64,000 nucleotides of DNA. Origin: Cliona cf. orientalis (Eukaryota; Porifera; Demospongiae; Clionaida; Clionaidae). The stretch is taken from assembly GCA_963930775.1 (NCBI GenBank), contig OZ005697.1:5974292-6038291 (forward strand), in the 5' to 3' direction. The translations under genes and the position numbers were made by a program. Shown here piece after piece: positions 1 to 12,359 of the stretch. The notes under the pieces are model-generated. The model ran no database searches. It had not been told where the DNA came from and was given only the letters and a program-made list of their open reading frames with translations. Within the stretch, counting starts at the first letter, position 1. The number at the start of each line of letters is the position of its first letter.

Positions 1-1496
1 CTATGAGGCACACATGTAGCGGTTTCATGACGTGACGACCCTTTCCAACACAGTACTTGAGCATGCGCAGTCGCATCCGCATACTATTATTAGGCATATT
101 ACATCAAAATTTTAGATTATCCCTTACACTTTCTTTGCTACACATAATAATAAAGGAGGCTTCAAGATACAATTTAGTCTTTCTTCCGTAAAATTTCATT
201 GAGTGGTTGCGGAGATATGGCTGTTTTAATACTTCTAAACATCACAATTATTTTTCTGCCAGGCTTGTGTATACTATTCCAATAGGGGAATGGCACGTAA
301 CATGTTGATTGCTTTAGAGGCCTATAACTAAAAAAAAAATACACAACTTCCATAGATTGACTCCAAACTTGAAATATAGCATGTAAGTACCTCTCTGCTT
401 ATTGTATTGATGAATTTAACATGCATCAGTGAATAAAAAAATTCGGTGTGCATACCTGTTTGACTGCTATTGTAGCTAATACTTCACTGCCTCAGAATTC
501 CAGAAGCTGACTTTATGCATGATTTTTTGAAATTTCTAGTTTAGATGTCCACTCAAACATAATACATAAACTCTCACAGTGGTACACACACATGTTCACA
601 CATGTATATGCACATTATGCACATATTAATATTGTTTTCTGAAGTGGAATATATTCTTAAAGTGTAAGACAAGCCCCGAGTTCCTTAGAAGCAACAAAGA
701 GTTTAAAGTGCGTGCACTTTCTATGTAGCATATTTTTTTGGCAGAAATAGTCTAGCTAGGGGTAGTTTGAGCCAAAAATTTCATTTTTCGTATTTTCAAC
801 GCATTTTCTCATGTGTACACATGTTATTTTACACAAAGTAAAATACTGATTAAGCTCTTTTCGACCGAACACTTCAAAAATGGTTGAAACTACTGAAAAA
901 TTTGAAATCAGCACCTTGAAGTACCCCTAGAAGCATAAAATGCCCTGGAGAAGTGAGCAGCATGGAGCAAGTTGAAGTTATCCATTAGCAATATTTGTGT
1001 GCCGCAGTAGTTAAGTATGTGGTATTAGGGAGTTTTCCTGAAGCCCTGCAATGCCGGAAGTGGTTACAACCCAACACTTTGGATACTGCAGTGTAGTGCT
1101 ATCTTTGCTGAAGCCTGTGGTGCAAGTTTGGTGTTTGTAGCACATTATAGTGAGTAGTTATGATCCCTGAAACTTCATAATATTTAAATGTGTGCAGGTT
1201 TTTTATAGGAAAATTTTTGTGATTCTGACATGCCTACTATTATGCTAAAAGAGTGGGTGTGGTCGATAAACCACAGGCATGCTGAACAGAAAATGCACGA
1301 TTTGTAGCACTAGTAAGCCTTTTTGAGAAATTCGAAGCGCGTACAAACCATTTTTTCACCGATATCTATCGATTGGTTGTGCTTATAGCACACACAGACG
1401 CCTAGAACTCGAGATCTGGCGATTTTCGTGCCGACGACAACAACAGACGTATAAACCGATTGCTTTACCCCTTGCGCATGCGCGCGGGGTAATTAT
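1..1496 (+). repeat. Interspersed repeat family A, copy 1, split by a nested insertion
   Basis: Positions 1-90 and 1237-1496 match, in order, the continuous copy at 57850-58223: the same run of motifs (TTTCATGACGTGACGACCC, then AAAGAGTGGGTGTGGTCGAT, ending in TTGCGCATGCGCGCGGGG). The two halves are separated by 1146 bp absent from the other copy. Family ends also occur at 6412-7125, 30178-30793 and 50173-50457. No coding potential was seen. The class is unknown; it behaves like a non-autonomous element. Confidence 0.7.
91..1236. mobile_element. 1146-bp nested TIR element with 7-bp target duplication
   Basis: The insert starts TAGGCAT and ends ATGCCTA, with imperfect inverted similarity extending inward (an AAAATTTT block near both ends). 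It is flanked by the direct repeat CTATTAT at 84-90 and 1237-1243. The homologous uninterrupted repeat near 57985-58000 carries that heptamer once, so the empty site is visible within this window. No long ORF is present, so it is non-autonomous. The duplication could be read as up to 9 bp if the termini are set differently. Confidence 0.6.
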
Positions 1497-1647
1497 GCAT
1501 CTCAGACTCAGCACGATAATAATAACGACATTGTTAGCTTCGAATTGTACATACTATTGCATGCCTTTAATTATTAACTATTATAAATAGACAAAACGTA
1601 TGATAATGTCAGATTCATAACCATAACTATAGTAATAATTATAAAAC

Positions 1648-1653
1648 TTTATT
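1648..1653 (-). terminator. Polyadenylation signal AATAAA of acyltransferase copy 1
   Basis: TTTATT on the plus strand reads AATAAA on the minus strand. It lies about 20 bases downstream of the stop codon of the acyltransferase gene ending at 1673, a plausible place for its 3' end signal. Confidence 0.5.
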
Positions 1654-1672
1654 CCACCACAGTGCAAAAGCT

Positions 1673-4600
1673 TTAAGTGCTAATTAGCCGACAGGAAGCT
1701 TTGACCAGCATTGCTTGCATCTCTCTCATACTCTCCATAACCTTAGCTCCAAACACCTGGCTGTCAGTTTCAGGACAACTTCTCAAACTGGACACGGCAA
1801 ATGTCACTCTGTTGTTTTGAGGGTTGTAGCAGATACCATAGCCGTTAGGAACTTTAGCGCCAAAGAATAGGAAGATTTCGTGTTCAGCCAAAGCTACCTG
1901 TAGTGCCCATACTAAAATTACACTATTTTTCCACAATGGTAATACACAAAAAGGTATATATCTGATCTCAAAATTAATGTGGACACATGCAAGATACTGC
2001 AAGTTATATATCAGTCAGGACGGTAAAAATGCAATATAGGTACTTGTTTGATGGTTTGATACACTCTCTAGACGTGTGCATTTCATCTACAGTCTAAATC
2101 TATTTACACAGAGATGAAACCAGCACTAGCGTGCGCCTGTTGATGACCATTACCTACACATTAATTTTTGCCAGGCTGTGTGCATGAGCAGAAAGCATGC
2201 ATAATATGGCCTGCAGTGGGAAGTGTCGATAGGCGTGGGCAATAAAATGCGACGCTCACGAGTCGTGGGCCTTAATTTCCAAAATTAATAATTCGAAGCA
2301 TAATCAAGCCAGTTTATCAATAAATGTATTGTGCTTACGAGTTGTTCAGTGCATATATCTCAATGCACTCTGTTATTAGTCAGAATTATAGTGCCATGTG
2401 CATAAAATTTAATGAGGGTGGCCATAGAGACACATTCTCAAGCCACGTATTTCGAGAGGCCTGTTCAGCAGGCCACCGAGCCTCGAGCTAAGTAAGAGAT
2501 GAGATCTGTTCTTTGTCATAGCCTGGTGGTAAGATTCGATATTCAATCAGAGTGAGGACGTCACCATTATAATATTATACACGGTGAGTTAGAGCAGCTG
2601 CTCTTGAGGGATGTGGTCTACGCCCAGGTTCAAACTTCAGTGCTGCTTTCATCTGCGCATGCATACTATACTAACTGGCAATCTTAGATCATATATACCA
2701 TGCTGTTAGTAGCTCATGCATATTAGCCACATTATCCCACGATTGTGACATCAAACAATGTCATACTTGTAGTAGAAGATCAACTTCCATGATATATGCA
2801 TTTGTGCACATACATGTACCATGGATACCATAATATTTTGTAAACATGCACATAACCTACCTGGCTAGTGAACAAACAATAATGTGAACTTCTTGAGTAA
2901 ACTTCATCCTTGAAGAAGTCTGGTATCTCCATTCCAGCTTCCTGTGCTATTAGCCTCAGCCCTAAGAGATGACGATCAATACCTTGACCACTAACGATCT
3001 GAATACATGAAGGGTATGGGCGATTCAAGTTCCGATTGTTCTACATCTAGTACAAGCCTAAAGCTCTATCATTATTGACTCACGTCCACAGTATAATCAA
3101 AGTGTGCCTTGATTGCTGCCAAAAGAGCCTTGGCCTTCTCTTCAACCTGCTGGCATATAATTAAAAAACAGCATGAAAAAGAAACGCTTCATTTAGCGGA
3201 CACGATAAAAATCAGGGAGCATGAGGAGAATCCTAGCTAGCTACTGTTATACGAGACCTGGATAAAAAGTAATTTTACCAGGGTCATTTAATTTTTTGCT
3301 TCTTTTGAGGGGGCAGACATGCATAAAAAATCATGTGTACATCCATGTACATGTACTGCTAAGTTATAGTGTGTATAATACAGGTTATAGTTTCCTCACA
3401 GCTGTCGTTGGATCAGCCATAGTTTGGATAAAGGTGTGAGCAGCGTTGGTACAGGAGCGGATGGTATCAGTCCTGCCTCGATGGAACCACCTGGTATTAC
3501 CACTCTCATGTGTGGCAGTTGGGTGTCCATAGAGTCTGTAATAAAAGGGGTTTCAAAATTGATCATAATACTATGCACATGTATTATATACTTCAAGGTT
3601 GTCTACCTGATGATATTTTCAAAATTTCTACTGGGTGGACCGCAAAAAAAAACAACACAACCTTGCGTATAGCACCAAACTAAGATGGCTTACACCATAG
3701 CTACATAGGGAATTGAGAATTGCAATTTCTTATGTGTTTTGGCTACTTATAGCGATCACTTCTGATGTGGTAAGAGGTAGAGCTTAGAGCATTATTAAAG
3801 ACAATAATATTTTGTTTGGTGATGGTTGAGGCACCCCCCCCCCCCCCCCCAATAGGCTCCTTGCAATGGTTACTATGCCAGGCTTAGCTTTGTGCCCAGG
3901 CCCTCCCAGCCTTTCAGTAGTACACATATAAGAAGGTGTATAGAGATGAGGCTATACTAGCCTAGTATCCAGGCCATCCCATGTTTTTTCAATGCGAGCA
4001 AACATGGGATGGCCTGGATACAAGGCTAAAGGCTATACCAGTTAGAAGGCCATATAATGAAAGTTCTATTTCACAATATTGTGTATAACCAGTTTATCAT
4101 GCTTAGCCATAATATCAGCATACTTGTAGTAGGCCAGCTGTATGGCCATCTGTATGAACCCATCTGGAGACAGCTTGAACATCTTTAGAACTTCTTTTCC
4201 GAAATCACTGAAGGTCATCAGCTGAAGGTCGACATCTTCAACCAGGCTACACAATTATAACATTAATAATTAGCAATAAAATTATTTCGCCCATGCACTT
4301 TTGTGATTATTAATGGTATTTAATTACATACTCATCAAGGTTTTTCTTGGCTGTCAGAATATCGTTAGTTATTTCTGTTGAAAGGTTCCACTGGAGTTTC
4401 TCTGCTGGACACAATACCTTGCTTGGTACAGGGGAGGACTCACCAAGGATGTCATAACCAACCTTCCTAGAAGGAACAAAAATAGATAATATTATTATGA
4501 CCACAATAATGATCCATCTGAGTGGCTCAAGGGCATGCATGGTTGTAATTGACATAGTTTATTTCTCTCTTCTTACATCAAATTAAGGATGAACATGGCA

Positions 4601-7600
4601 CCCACGGTGGCAGAGGGTCCATCAGCAGCAGAGTGCTCCAATAAAAGACCAACAAAACCATCTTCACCAACAAACAACTGCAACAAAGATTTATATCCAA
4701 ACTTACGACATTAGTACATACATGTACATGTAGCTGGATAATTCTGCCAGGAGACAAATTTTGCCTATCCCTCCACCAGCTATCATTGGTATGTATTTCC
4801 TCAGCAATGGCATACATGCACATGTACCACATATGTTTTGCACCCCCCCCCCCCCAAAAATATTTTGGTATTACCCATTAGCTTTTTGAATTGTCGTATT
4901 ATTATGTAATGTGTGATGATGACAATGACATTAACAATGCCAGAAGGACACTTTGTTTTTCCCTTTGAACATGCATACTTTTGAACATTTTGGTTCACCT
5001 GCACGGCAGTGTCAAACCATCTATTGGAGCTATTCTGCTTGGATCCATTGCCATGGAGAACACGGTTAGCCAGGATGCTTTTCTGGTAGTCTTGAATTCC
5101 ATCATAGCCAGTGAACTGGAGCTGGGAGGTGTTGGGGTGGGACTGGTCAAGACACACTATGAACTGTGCTCTTTCAATCACATCCAGGGAGCGCTCGTTA
5201 GTTGGATCTGAATGAATTAATTAGTAGTATTACAATATGTACCACAGTGACAGTAATACTTACTTCTCTAGATCTATGAATGCAGCTAAATCTGCAGTCT
5301 TTCACATAGTGATATGCCATACTACAACACCAAGTACATAATACTTAGACTAGTGGATTCCATGATAAAGGACATTCCCCACTACACATGACTGCAGAAA
5401 CACCACTTATTAAAGACATCCCATTTTATATCAGTGGCGGAGGAAGACGGCTGTGACTGGGGGGGGGGGGGGGGGGGGGCACAGTGGGTGTATCGCATGT
5501 CTACCCCAATAGAGATGTATTGAAGGACTGTCAAGCAAGGGGGGGGGGGCACGTGCCCCTGGTGCCCCCCTGGTTCCGCCACCTATGTATATTACTATAG
5601 CAATCTGAGAGAAATACATTTAATTTAGTCTCGTCCCTAGAACCCACCATCGAAGAGGGAAAGGGTGTGGTAGTACACAGGATGCAGTATGACATGTGAT
5701 TGTCATAACGCATCGTTTTGGCATGGCAATGCATCAATGGCTCTCATGTGCAGCAATAGTTGGCTATAGCATGGTATCACGTGATAATCACATGTATGCC
5801 ACATGGCATGCATGAAACTAATTGGCGCATCAGTATTATTATTATTATTGAAACAAGCCCAGAAGCGCTGGATGTGTACCAGAAGCTTCTCCTCCTTTGA
5901 GGAGGGTGGGGTCTGGGAATGAGACTACAAGTTTGTATATATGTAACCTACAGTGTCTGAAGCAATCCTCTTACTGCTGGAGTTCAGAGGAGGTCAAAAG
6001 GTCACAATTAGCTAATCACATGCTCCCATATGTTTGTATGGGAGTACTAATTTCACTGCTGTAACATTAATGGAACTCAATATTACAGGCCTAACAACTG
6101 TCATGAAAGTATTTCCCTTATCCATGAATTATATTGGGCATGCAATCACTGACCTGCTATCAGCTTCATCCTGCTCTTAGACCAGATGTCCCTGTGCTCA
6201 GCTGTCAAGATACCCAATGGATATTCACAGGGGTCAGAGGACATTTTAAAAATGCAATAAAGTTGTTCAATAATGTGAGAGGAAGGAGCCACAGCCAGAG
6301 TCCCATCCGGACACTCATAGAGAACATCCAGGCAGAAGATCTATACAGCAAATGCATACAACACATTTATTATACAGTAGCTGAAAGTGTGCACACAGCC
6401 ATGTGCAGGAATACCGTAATTCGTATTAATTATCCCACGCGCATGTGCAAGGGGGTAAAGTAATCGGTCGTGTCATCGTCATTGTTGTTGTCGTTAGCAC
6501 AAAATTCGCCATATCTCGAGGTCTAGGCACCTGAGCGACTAGTAAGTACAATGAATCAGTCGTATTTGGCGAAAAACGGGCTTCAGCGTGGCTTTGAATC
6601 AAGGAACATGGTCCACGAGCATCACAAATAGTGCCTTTTTGTTAACCTTCGTAACCACACCTATTGATAGTGCCCACTCAATGCAGTATGCATGCAGACC
6701 TTGTGCTTTCTGCTCATACGCATAACATTGAATATTATGGACGGGTAAAGGTAGTCAATAATGCTAGGCTTACTATCCATAGACTGGAATGCAAGAGAGA
6801 GAGAGAGTCATGAGTGGTTTTTTGGCTGATATTACCAGGAGCCCTATATACAACCAAGGGCTTATGGGGTCTATTAGCCCTTGATACAACCAAGCAGCAT
6901 TTCTACTCAATAGTTTCCCATACACACAACTATAGATTGCGCAATGTGTGCATGGGTATGTGCTCTATAGAGCTCTAGTTTAGATTTTTGTGTTAGAAAT
7001 TTTCGTTTTCATCAATTTTAAGTGAATGCCATAATATAGTACAGGTAAACTATTTTCATGTAAAAACTTTTTGTCACTTTGCATAAATATTTAACAGGTT
7101 AACAAAAATTTCGTGAATTACGGTATAAAATGCACTTCATGATGTTACATTGTGTATGCTGCCTCTTACATGTCCATTCTTCATCACAATGACGTGTTTT
7201 GACTCAGAGATGGGGGTGTATCTGATCTTGTCCTCTTCAGGGTAAGGGATACGGCACTTGGAGAATATGGAATACTGTGACATGCACATTGGCTTCTTTC
7301 GGTAGACATCTGGAGGAACAGCCTCACTGTTGAAAAGTGTGAGTCAACGTTACATGCATGCATTGTCAGAGTACATGTACTGCTAACATTTATATCTCTA
7401 TAATAATGATTCTTACTGTTGAAAAAGAAGATTCCACTTCACTACTGCTAGAGTCATCTTTGCCATTAGCCTATAACAGTTAAAAAGTGAGAGCAATATG
7501 CAAAGATTTAGTCTACACTCAGTGGCATATCCACGATTTTTCTCATGTGCATTGAAGATTAGGAAGCCTATGGATGAGAGTACATGTACAGACAGTGTAC

Positions 7601-9505
7601 ATACACACACGTACATGTGCATAGCTACATGTAATTTACAACAATAATCCGCAGAGTATCACATATGTACCTGATGAGCTCATGAGTGTCCTTGGCTTGC
7701 ATGATGGGAAACCACATGCCAGGGTTGGAGTGATACACAATCGGTCGCCTGATACGGTGATACATCACTTGGTTCCACCAATCAAATAGCTATAAAGAAA
7801 GTTCATGCATTAGGGGAATAATTGTATCCCAGATTAACTGTACATCTACAATCATACCCAATTGTCTTTCTCCTCTGCTCTTTTCTCTAGCAGTTTCTGT
7901 AGCTTCTCTCCAACTCCTCCCGGTCTACCAAACTCAGCAGCAAGAGCCTTAGTTCGCTCAAGCTCAATTTTTGATACCAAAGGCTGTAAAGGAAGAAATT
8001 AACGTATGTATTTCATTATACATAAATACAAGTTTAACACTGAAGGGTAATGGCAGGTCAAAAGTATGCATACAAGGAACTGCTATGTCTCTACAGCTTT
8101 TTAAGTATTGCGTTGTGATAATATTAAGTGTACATGTATATGTACGTCCAGCATACTTGCATGTTATAAAACTTTTTCTGATAAGTTATGACTCACTGAG
8201 TTCTCTGTGCTGACGTAAGCTTGTGTGGTATAGCACTACATGTAGCACACGTGCAAAGTATTCACGTAGTACACGTGCTTTTAGCTCACCACAACAGTAC
8301 TGTGCTGTCACTATGATTAAAGTATTAACGCTTGTCACTATCCGTCTCAGGCCCCACCAAGTTCAAAATGAAGACGTGTATGTATGCACTATATTGATGA
8401 CCTTTTACCACATGCACCATAATAACTACTGGATCCGGAGATAAGGTGAAGCATTTCATACTACATAGCTAAACTGTAATTACTATACTACTGTTGACAT
8501 GTGCATATAATAGCAATTAAGAAGTAATGCAAAAGGTTTAACTACTGATCCTCATTAATTAAGGCAGGGTTTCATCCAGCTAGAAAAATTTGGGGTGGAA
8601 GCGTGATAAATGAGTGGGCGTATTCAGCATGCCAAGTTCTTGGGACGTATTTTTTAATTCCTTCAGATTGCTTCGGGTAATTTTTGATCAAAAACAAGTG
8701 CTAGTGGTTTAATTTGGTGACTTATTGTGATATTACTGTATTTATTCGAATAGTAGCAGTGGCTACTATTAATTTCAGCCTTGCTGGAGTGCGGCTACTA
8801 ATCGAGGGCGGCTCTTATTCGAGGGCGGCTTTTATTTATTTTGGAGGGATACCTTGTGCCGATCTGGTGATATCTTGTTGTGATAGACTAGTTTTTCTGG
8901 ACTACTTTTCGAATAGTTGAGATATTATGATCGAAAAATAGCAGAACCAAACCAGAACGTCTAGCCCTGTCACGCTTTTTGCCTCAAAATGACGATCGTT
9001 CATGGCGAGCAAACATAGCCACGCGCCCACTTAATCATCAGTGTGTTCACGCATGCATGCGGCTACTATTCGAGGGCGGCTACTATTTCTTTGGCGGAGC
9101 TCTAGGTGCGGCTACTATTTGGGGTGCGGCTTCTATTCGTATAAATATGGTATTTATTATGATGCTTAGTTTAAATTTTTAGTGGGGGGGGGGGGGGAAG
9201 CTAGGGAGTTTGGAGGGGAAGCTTCCCTCCTGTCCCCCCACTGTAAGGCTGGAAGTTTAGTTATGATTGCATAATAATAATATTATACATACCTCAACAC
9301 TAGCAATATATTTGTGTAGTGTCTGGTGCAGAGGTGGTACTGGTAGTTTAGGTAGAGAGGCCTGGTACTTGAACATCTGTCCAGGGACATATCTGTCCTT
9401 CCACTCCTGAGGCAGGGGAGGGAACTGGAGCTTTACATCATCCACTCCCTCACTCAGTGTTATGTCTGACAACTGGTTAGTTGTGGTTCTCTTAGTAAGT
9501 GGCAT
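1673..9505 (-). CDS. CRAT: Carnitine O-acetyltransferase-like, tandem copy 1 (14 exons)
   Basis: Predicted to transfer short acyl groups between CoA and carnitine. Exons, 5' to 3': 9293-9505, 7858-7983, 7671-7789, 7417-7470, 7170-7326, 6154-6340, 4999-5207, 4577-4677, 4332-4466, 4124-4246, 3400-3535, 3084-3146, 2861-2998, 1673-1897. All junctions are GT-AG, phases agree, and the sum is 1986 nt (661 aa). Family marks: LPKLPVPPLHQTL near the N-terminus, FGRPGGVGEKLQ, SNRWFD, catalytic His370 in LLLEHSAADGP, GRTDTIRS, DRHLLGL and FTSQ. RTDT rather than the choline-type VDN supports carnitine. Oddities: the family Tyr before Glu-Ser in exon 11 is His (ATHESG), and the C-terminus reads CRLIST instead of the AKI of copies 2 and 3. 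No presequence exon was found; the upstream ATG is unresolved, so the start could lie further 5'. Repeats fill introns 1, 5, 6 and 13. Confidence 0.85.
2175..2690. repeat. Interspersed repeat (family C plus an A-like part) in the last intron of copy 1
   Basis: The stretch from about 2447 to 2680 matches 39612-39840 (shared TTCGAGAGGC, TGAG.TCTGTT.TTTGTCATA, GAGAACGTC/GAGGACGTC blocks). The stretch from about 2180 resembles the family A copy near 30494 (GAGCAGAAAGCA, GTCGATAGGCGTGG). No ORF. Confidence 0.5.
5434..5582. mobile_element. G/C-run MITE with GTGGCGGA termini
   Basis: Left end GTGGCGGAGG and right end TTCCGCCAC are inverted. The interior is dominated by two poly(G) runs. The element at about 30819-30908 has a similar layout with CCACCACC at its right end. 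It lies in intron 6 of acyltransferase copy 1. Confidence 0.5.
5626..5927. mobile_element. MULE-like MITE, diverged second member
   Basis: Termini TAGTCTCGTCCC and GGGAATGAGACTA resemble those of the 12887-13521 element (TAGTCTCGTGCCCAGACC), with a following AGAGGGAAAGGG block on the left and GGGTGGGGTCTGGG on the right. No clear target duplication remains, so it is older. It lies in intron 6 of copy 1. Confidence 0.5.
6412..7125 (-). mobile_element. Inverted-repeat unit with TACCGTAATTC ends, containing family A repeat
   Basis: TACCGTAATTCG at 6412 is inverted as GAATTACGGTA at about 7115-7125. Inside, family A is present in reverse (GCATGTGCAAGGGGGTAAAG at the left; TATGTGCTCTATAGAGCTC near 6958). 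It fills most of intron 5 of acyltransferase copy 1 without touching the exons at 6154-6340 and 7170-7326. Confidence 0.55.
8734..9152. mobile_element. MITE with TACTGTATTTATTCGAATAG termini
   Basis: The left end is inverted as CTATTCGTATAAATATGGTA on the right. Subterminal GCGGCTACTA(T) and CGAGGGCGGCT motifs repeat several times near both ends. It sits in intron 1 of acyltransferase copy 1, between the exons at 7858-7983 and 9293-9505. Confidence 0.6.
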
Positions 9506-10085
9506 CTTCACAATCTGATCTAGTTCTGCATAATCCAGAGATAAGCAAGGTGTAAATCATGGTGTAAATAGATACTGGTGCAGCAAGGATGGTCCCTATC
9601 AGTCTCACATGACCCAGCCCTGGTCTGCTGTCAAACTTCTGTGGCTCATGGTTTGTACTGGGAGGTTTTAATGTGGAGGTGTAAACCAATTTTAATGAGA
9701 TGCAATGATATTTCCTCAGAGGCTGGGCACTAGGGTAATTCCACTACATATACCATGTATGGGATGCTTGTGGGAATGGAGAGCCCTGCAGGCAGGTGGT
9801 CACACCTTAAAGTTCCCCAGTGAATAGTAATTTGAGCTTGCATGTAGCTGCTTTGTTGATACTACAATATGGAGCAAAGATCTGTCTCTTCATGCTACTT
9901 GCATAGCCACAACATTATGTACCTCTCAGAGACAATCTTGCAAGCCACAATTCATAAGAAAAAGAGGGTCTCTGCCAATGCCTTAGGCTGGGGAGAGGGG
10001 GTGCATGTGCACCCCCTGGATATGCCACTGGACTATCAGGAATGTTGTAGCATGCAAAACTAATTTACTCTCGGCTACTACATTT

Positions 10086-10390
10086 AGGGGGGCGGATCCA
10101 GGATTTGAGGAATGGGGGAGCACAATGAAGACGCACGAAATTTAGGCCACACCCCCTTATTTGTTGCGATTGCCTGCTTTCAGGTAGTCTACTTTCAAGA
10201 AGTAAAATGCTCCGTTTCAATAAAATTTTGAACTTCTAGTACGTATGTTTTATAAAAGAACAAGTAGTATACACAATAAAAATTAATATTGAAGTTTACA
10301 GATCAATTGTGTTGAATGGGAAGCTCACAGCTGAAGGGAGGGAGGAGGGAGGAACTGGCCCCCTGTTCCCTCCCCCTGGATCCACCCCTG
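10086..10390. mobile_element. TIR element with GGATCCAGG ends and ACATTT duplication
   Basis: The left end AGGGGGGCGGATCCAGG is matched by an inverted right end CCTGGATCCACCCCTG. The direct repeat ACATTT flanks it at 10080-10085 and 10391-10396. The interior is AT-rich and non-coding, so it is a non-autonomous DNA element. Confidence 0.6.
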
Positions 10391-10436
10391 ACATTTCACT
10401 TAGTGGTCAGTTCACCAACCACAAGCCTCGTCCTTA

Positions 10437-10707
10437 TGCACCTATCAATATAATGCCCCACTACCCCCCTCCCGGGCGCTATAGGGGGCAACACAGGGGG
10501 ATTGACATAGAAAACCAAGCCCCAGACAGGGGCATTTGTATTCGATATTTGTCAAATCCCCTATCATTTCCCCACCCTGGAAGTGGGGATTTGACAGATG
10601 AGGCTGGCCCCACCTTACGGGAAGTTGACGAGTTCATTAGTCAAATCCCCACCTAGCCCCTATGGTGCCCGGGAGGGAGGTAGTGGGGCATTACATTGAT
10701 AGGTGCA
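10437..10707. mobile_element. Harbinger-like MITE, copy 1
   Basis: Termini TGCACCTATCAATATAATGC and its near-complement ending GATAGGTGCA enclose 271 bp rich in GGGGATTTGAC/GTCAAATCCCC motifs. A TTA target duplication flanks it (10434-10436 and 10708-10710). TWA 3-bp duplications are typical of the PIF/Harbinger superfamily, which is the basis of the name. Related copies lie at 22570-22819 and 58375-58630. Confidence 0.7.
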
Positions 10708-12359
10708 TTATACTCCTCCAAATTTAACATGGGAGAGCTGTAACAATGAACTGCACTTTATAAGGGGTTATTATATTTGCACTGTAATGACTGTGATCAA
10801 GTTGCTATATATTTGAAGCCTTGACTGCTCCCTGATAGCTTGATTTCCGCTAGAAATCAAGCGAGCTTAGAAAATCGTTGATTGAATTATACAAGTAGTT
10901 TTATATGGAGTGAACCCTTCTACATAGTAATATGCAGAGGGGGATGGGTCAAAACTATCAGTCATGAGTATTCGAGTGTGAGTATACAAGGCATGGTAGC
11001 TCTAATTGTAACAGTGACCCCAGAAAGTATGGCGGTATAATAATATGTAAATCAAATTTACCCTTGCCATCTTAGAAGAGCTCCCTGTGGGGGAGGAAAA
11101 GCAGAGGAGCTAGGGCCAGCTAGGATGTGAAGCCAGATTCAATTACACCTGTAAGCCATGTGCACTAACCACAAGAATGCACACTTGTACTACTCCATTG
11201 ATATCGCGCCACCCCATACATACACGTGTGATTTTTCCCTACCGTGCATACATTACAGAACTATGCCGTCACTAAGAATTTCAGTATTTCGACAGTAGGT
11301 CTAAATACATCGATATAGGGCTAGTATCCAAGCATTAAACTTTATATGCACAGTATAATACTCGCAAGATGCGCCACTGCTGTCTGTCGTTGACTCTCCA
11401 GGGGAGTGGCATGGTATGTGGCAGTCAGGTGGCAAATTTTGCCACGTACAGCATAGCTCTATAATAATTATGATACGCCGGCGAACAAATCCAGCTAGGC
11501 TGTGAAAACCCTTTAACACGGTAAATATTAAACATAATATACCTCACCTTAAATAAGATGTTTAATATAGTAGCACACACACAGCTGAGACTGGTCTCGC
11601 ATGCATGCAAGTTGCTAGTCAGCGATCAATACCTTGCTGGTGTCCTGCGCATGCGCAAAGGTTATGCACATCGTGGTTAATCACATGATCCAAATTAAAG
11701 TTTGGTGCACGTGGAGCCATGCATATCGTATTATCATGACAAAAAATTAATTATTAATCTTATGGTGACAACCATGCAACCTGTACAATATAAGTTATAA
11801 CATTGATATCGGTGGTGCATATTTTTTATAATTACAACGACACGTATTCATCACGTGTCCTGGCTTGTTATAAACGATGTAAACTTACTGGTATTATAAT
11901 ATTATTAATAATAATATTATTCTGTTTGTCATTGTCATAAACTTGTACTTGTTTGTTTGATTGCAATAATACATAATTGCATGACATTATTTATTAAATC
12001 ACTATCATAATAATAAAAGGTACCCAACCTGCATGTGTGTTTATTTCTCTGCATTATCAGTGGAATGCCTTAATTATCCTATAGCCCAGTGAATGACATT
12101 GTGCATATGGCCCTAGGAATAATAATAAACAGAATGTACTATACACCTGTACAATGTCATTAATTAGTAGGAAGCTACATGTCTCCAGTGCATTTTTATT
12201 ATTATGACATTGTGCAGACATGGAGTGTACATAAAATACACCATATCCAACAAAATAATAATATTATTATTATTAAATTTTTTCCAGGAGAAATTTGTAT
12301 TAAATATTTGGCTACTGCTACAAAACATTCAACACTAAAGTGTACGCATTGTCCCGGAT

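Larger units (their letters stand above)
9506..12359. other. Intergenic region between acyltransferase copies 1 and 2
   Basis: It holds two MITEs (10086-10390 and 10437-10707) and otherwise AT-rich sequence with no supported gene. The upstream control region and any upstream leader exon of copy 1 should lie here. I looked for an Arg-rich leader like that of copy 2 and found no convincing one; a weak acceptor (TTATGCAG) about 33 bases before the ATG at 9505 leaves the possibility open. Confidence 0.5.

Noticed and set aside
5382-5737. Overlapping Pro-rich minus-strand ORFs
   Set aside because: They are translations of poly(G) runs and MITE arms; Pro/Gly strings come from homopolymers, with no splice or codon support.
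10309-10656. A 115-codon plus-strand ORF
   Set aside because: It runs through the G/C-rich interior of two MITEs (10086-10390 and 10437-10707); its apparent length reflects low stop density in GC-rich repeats.
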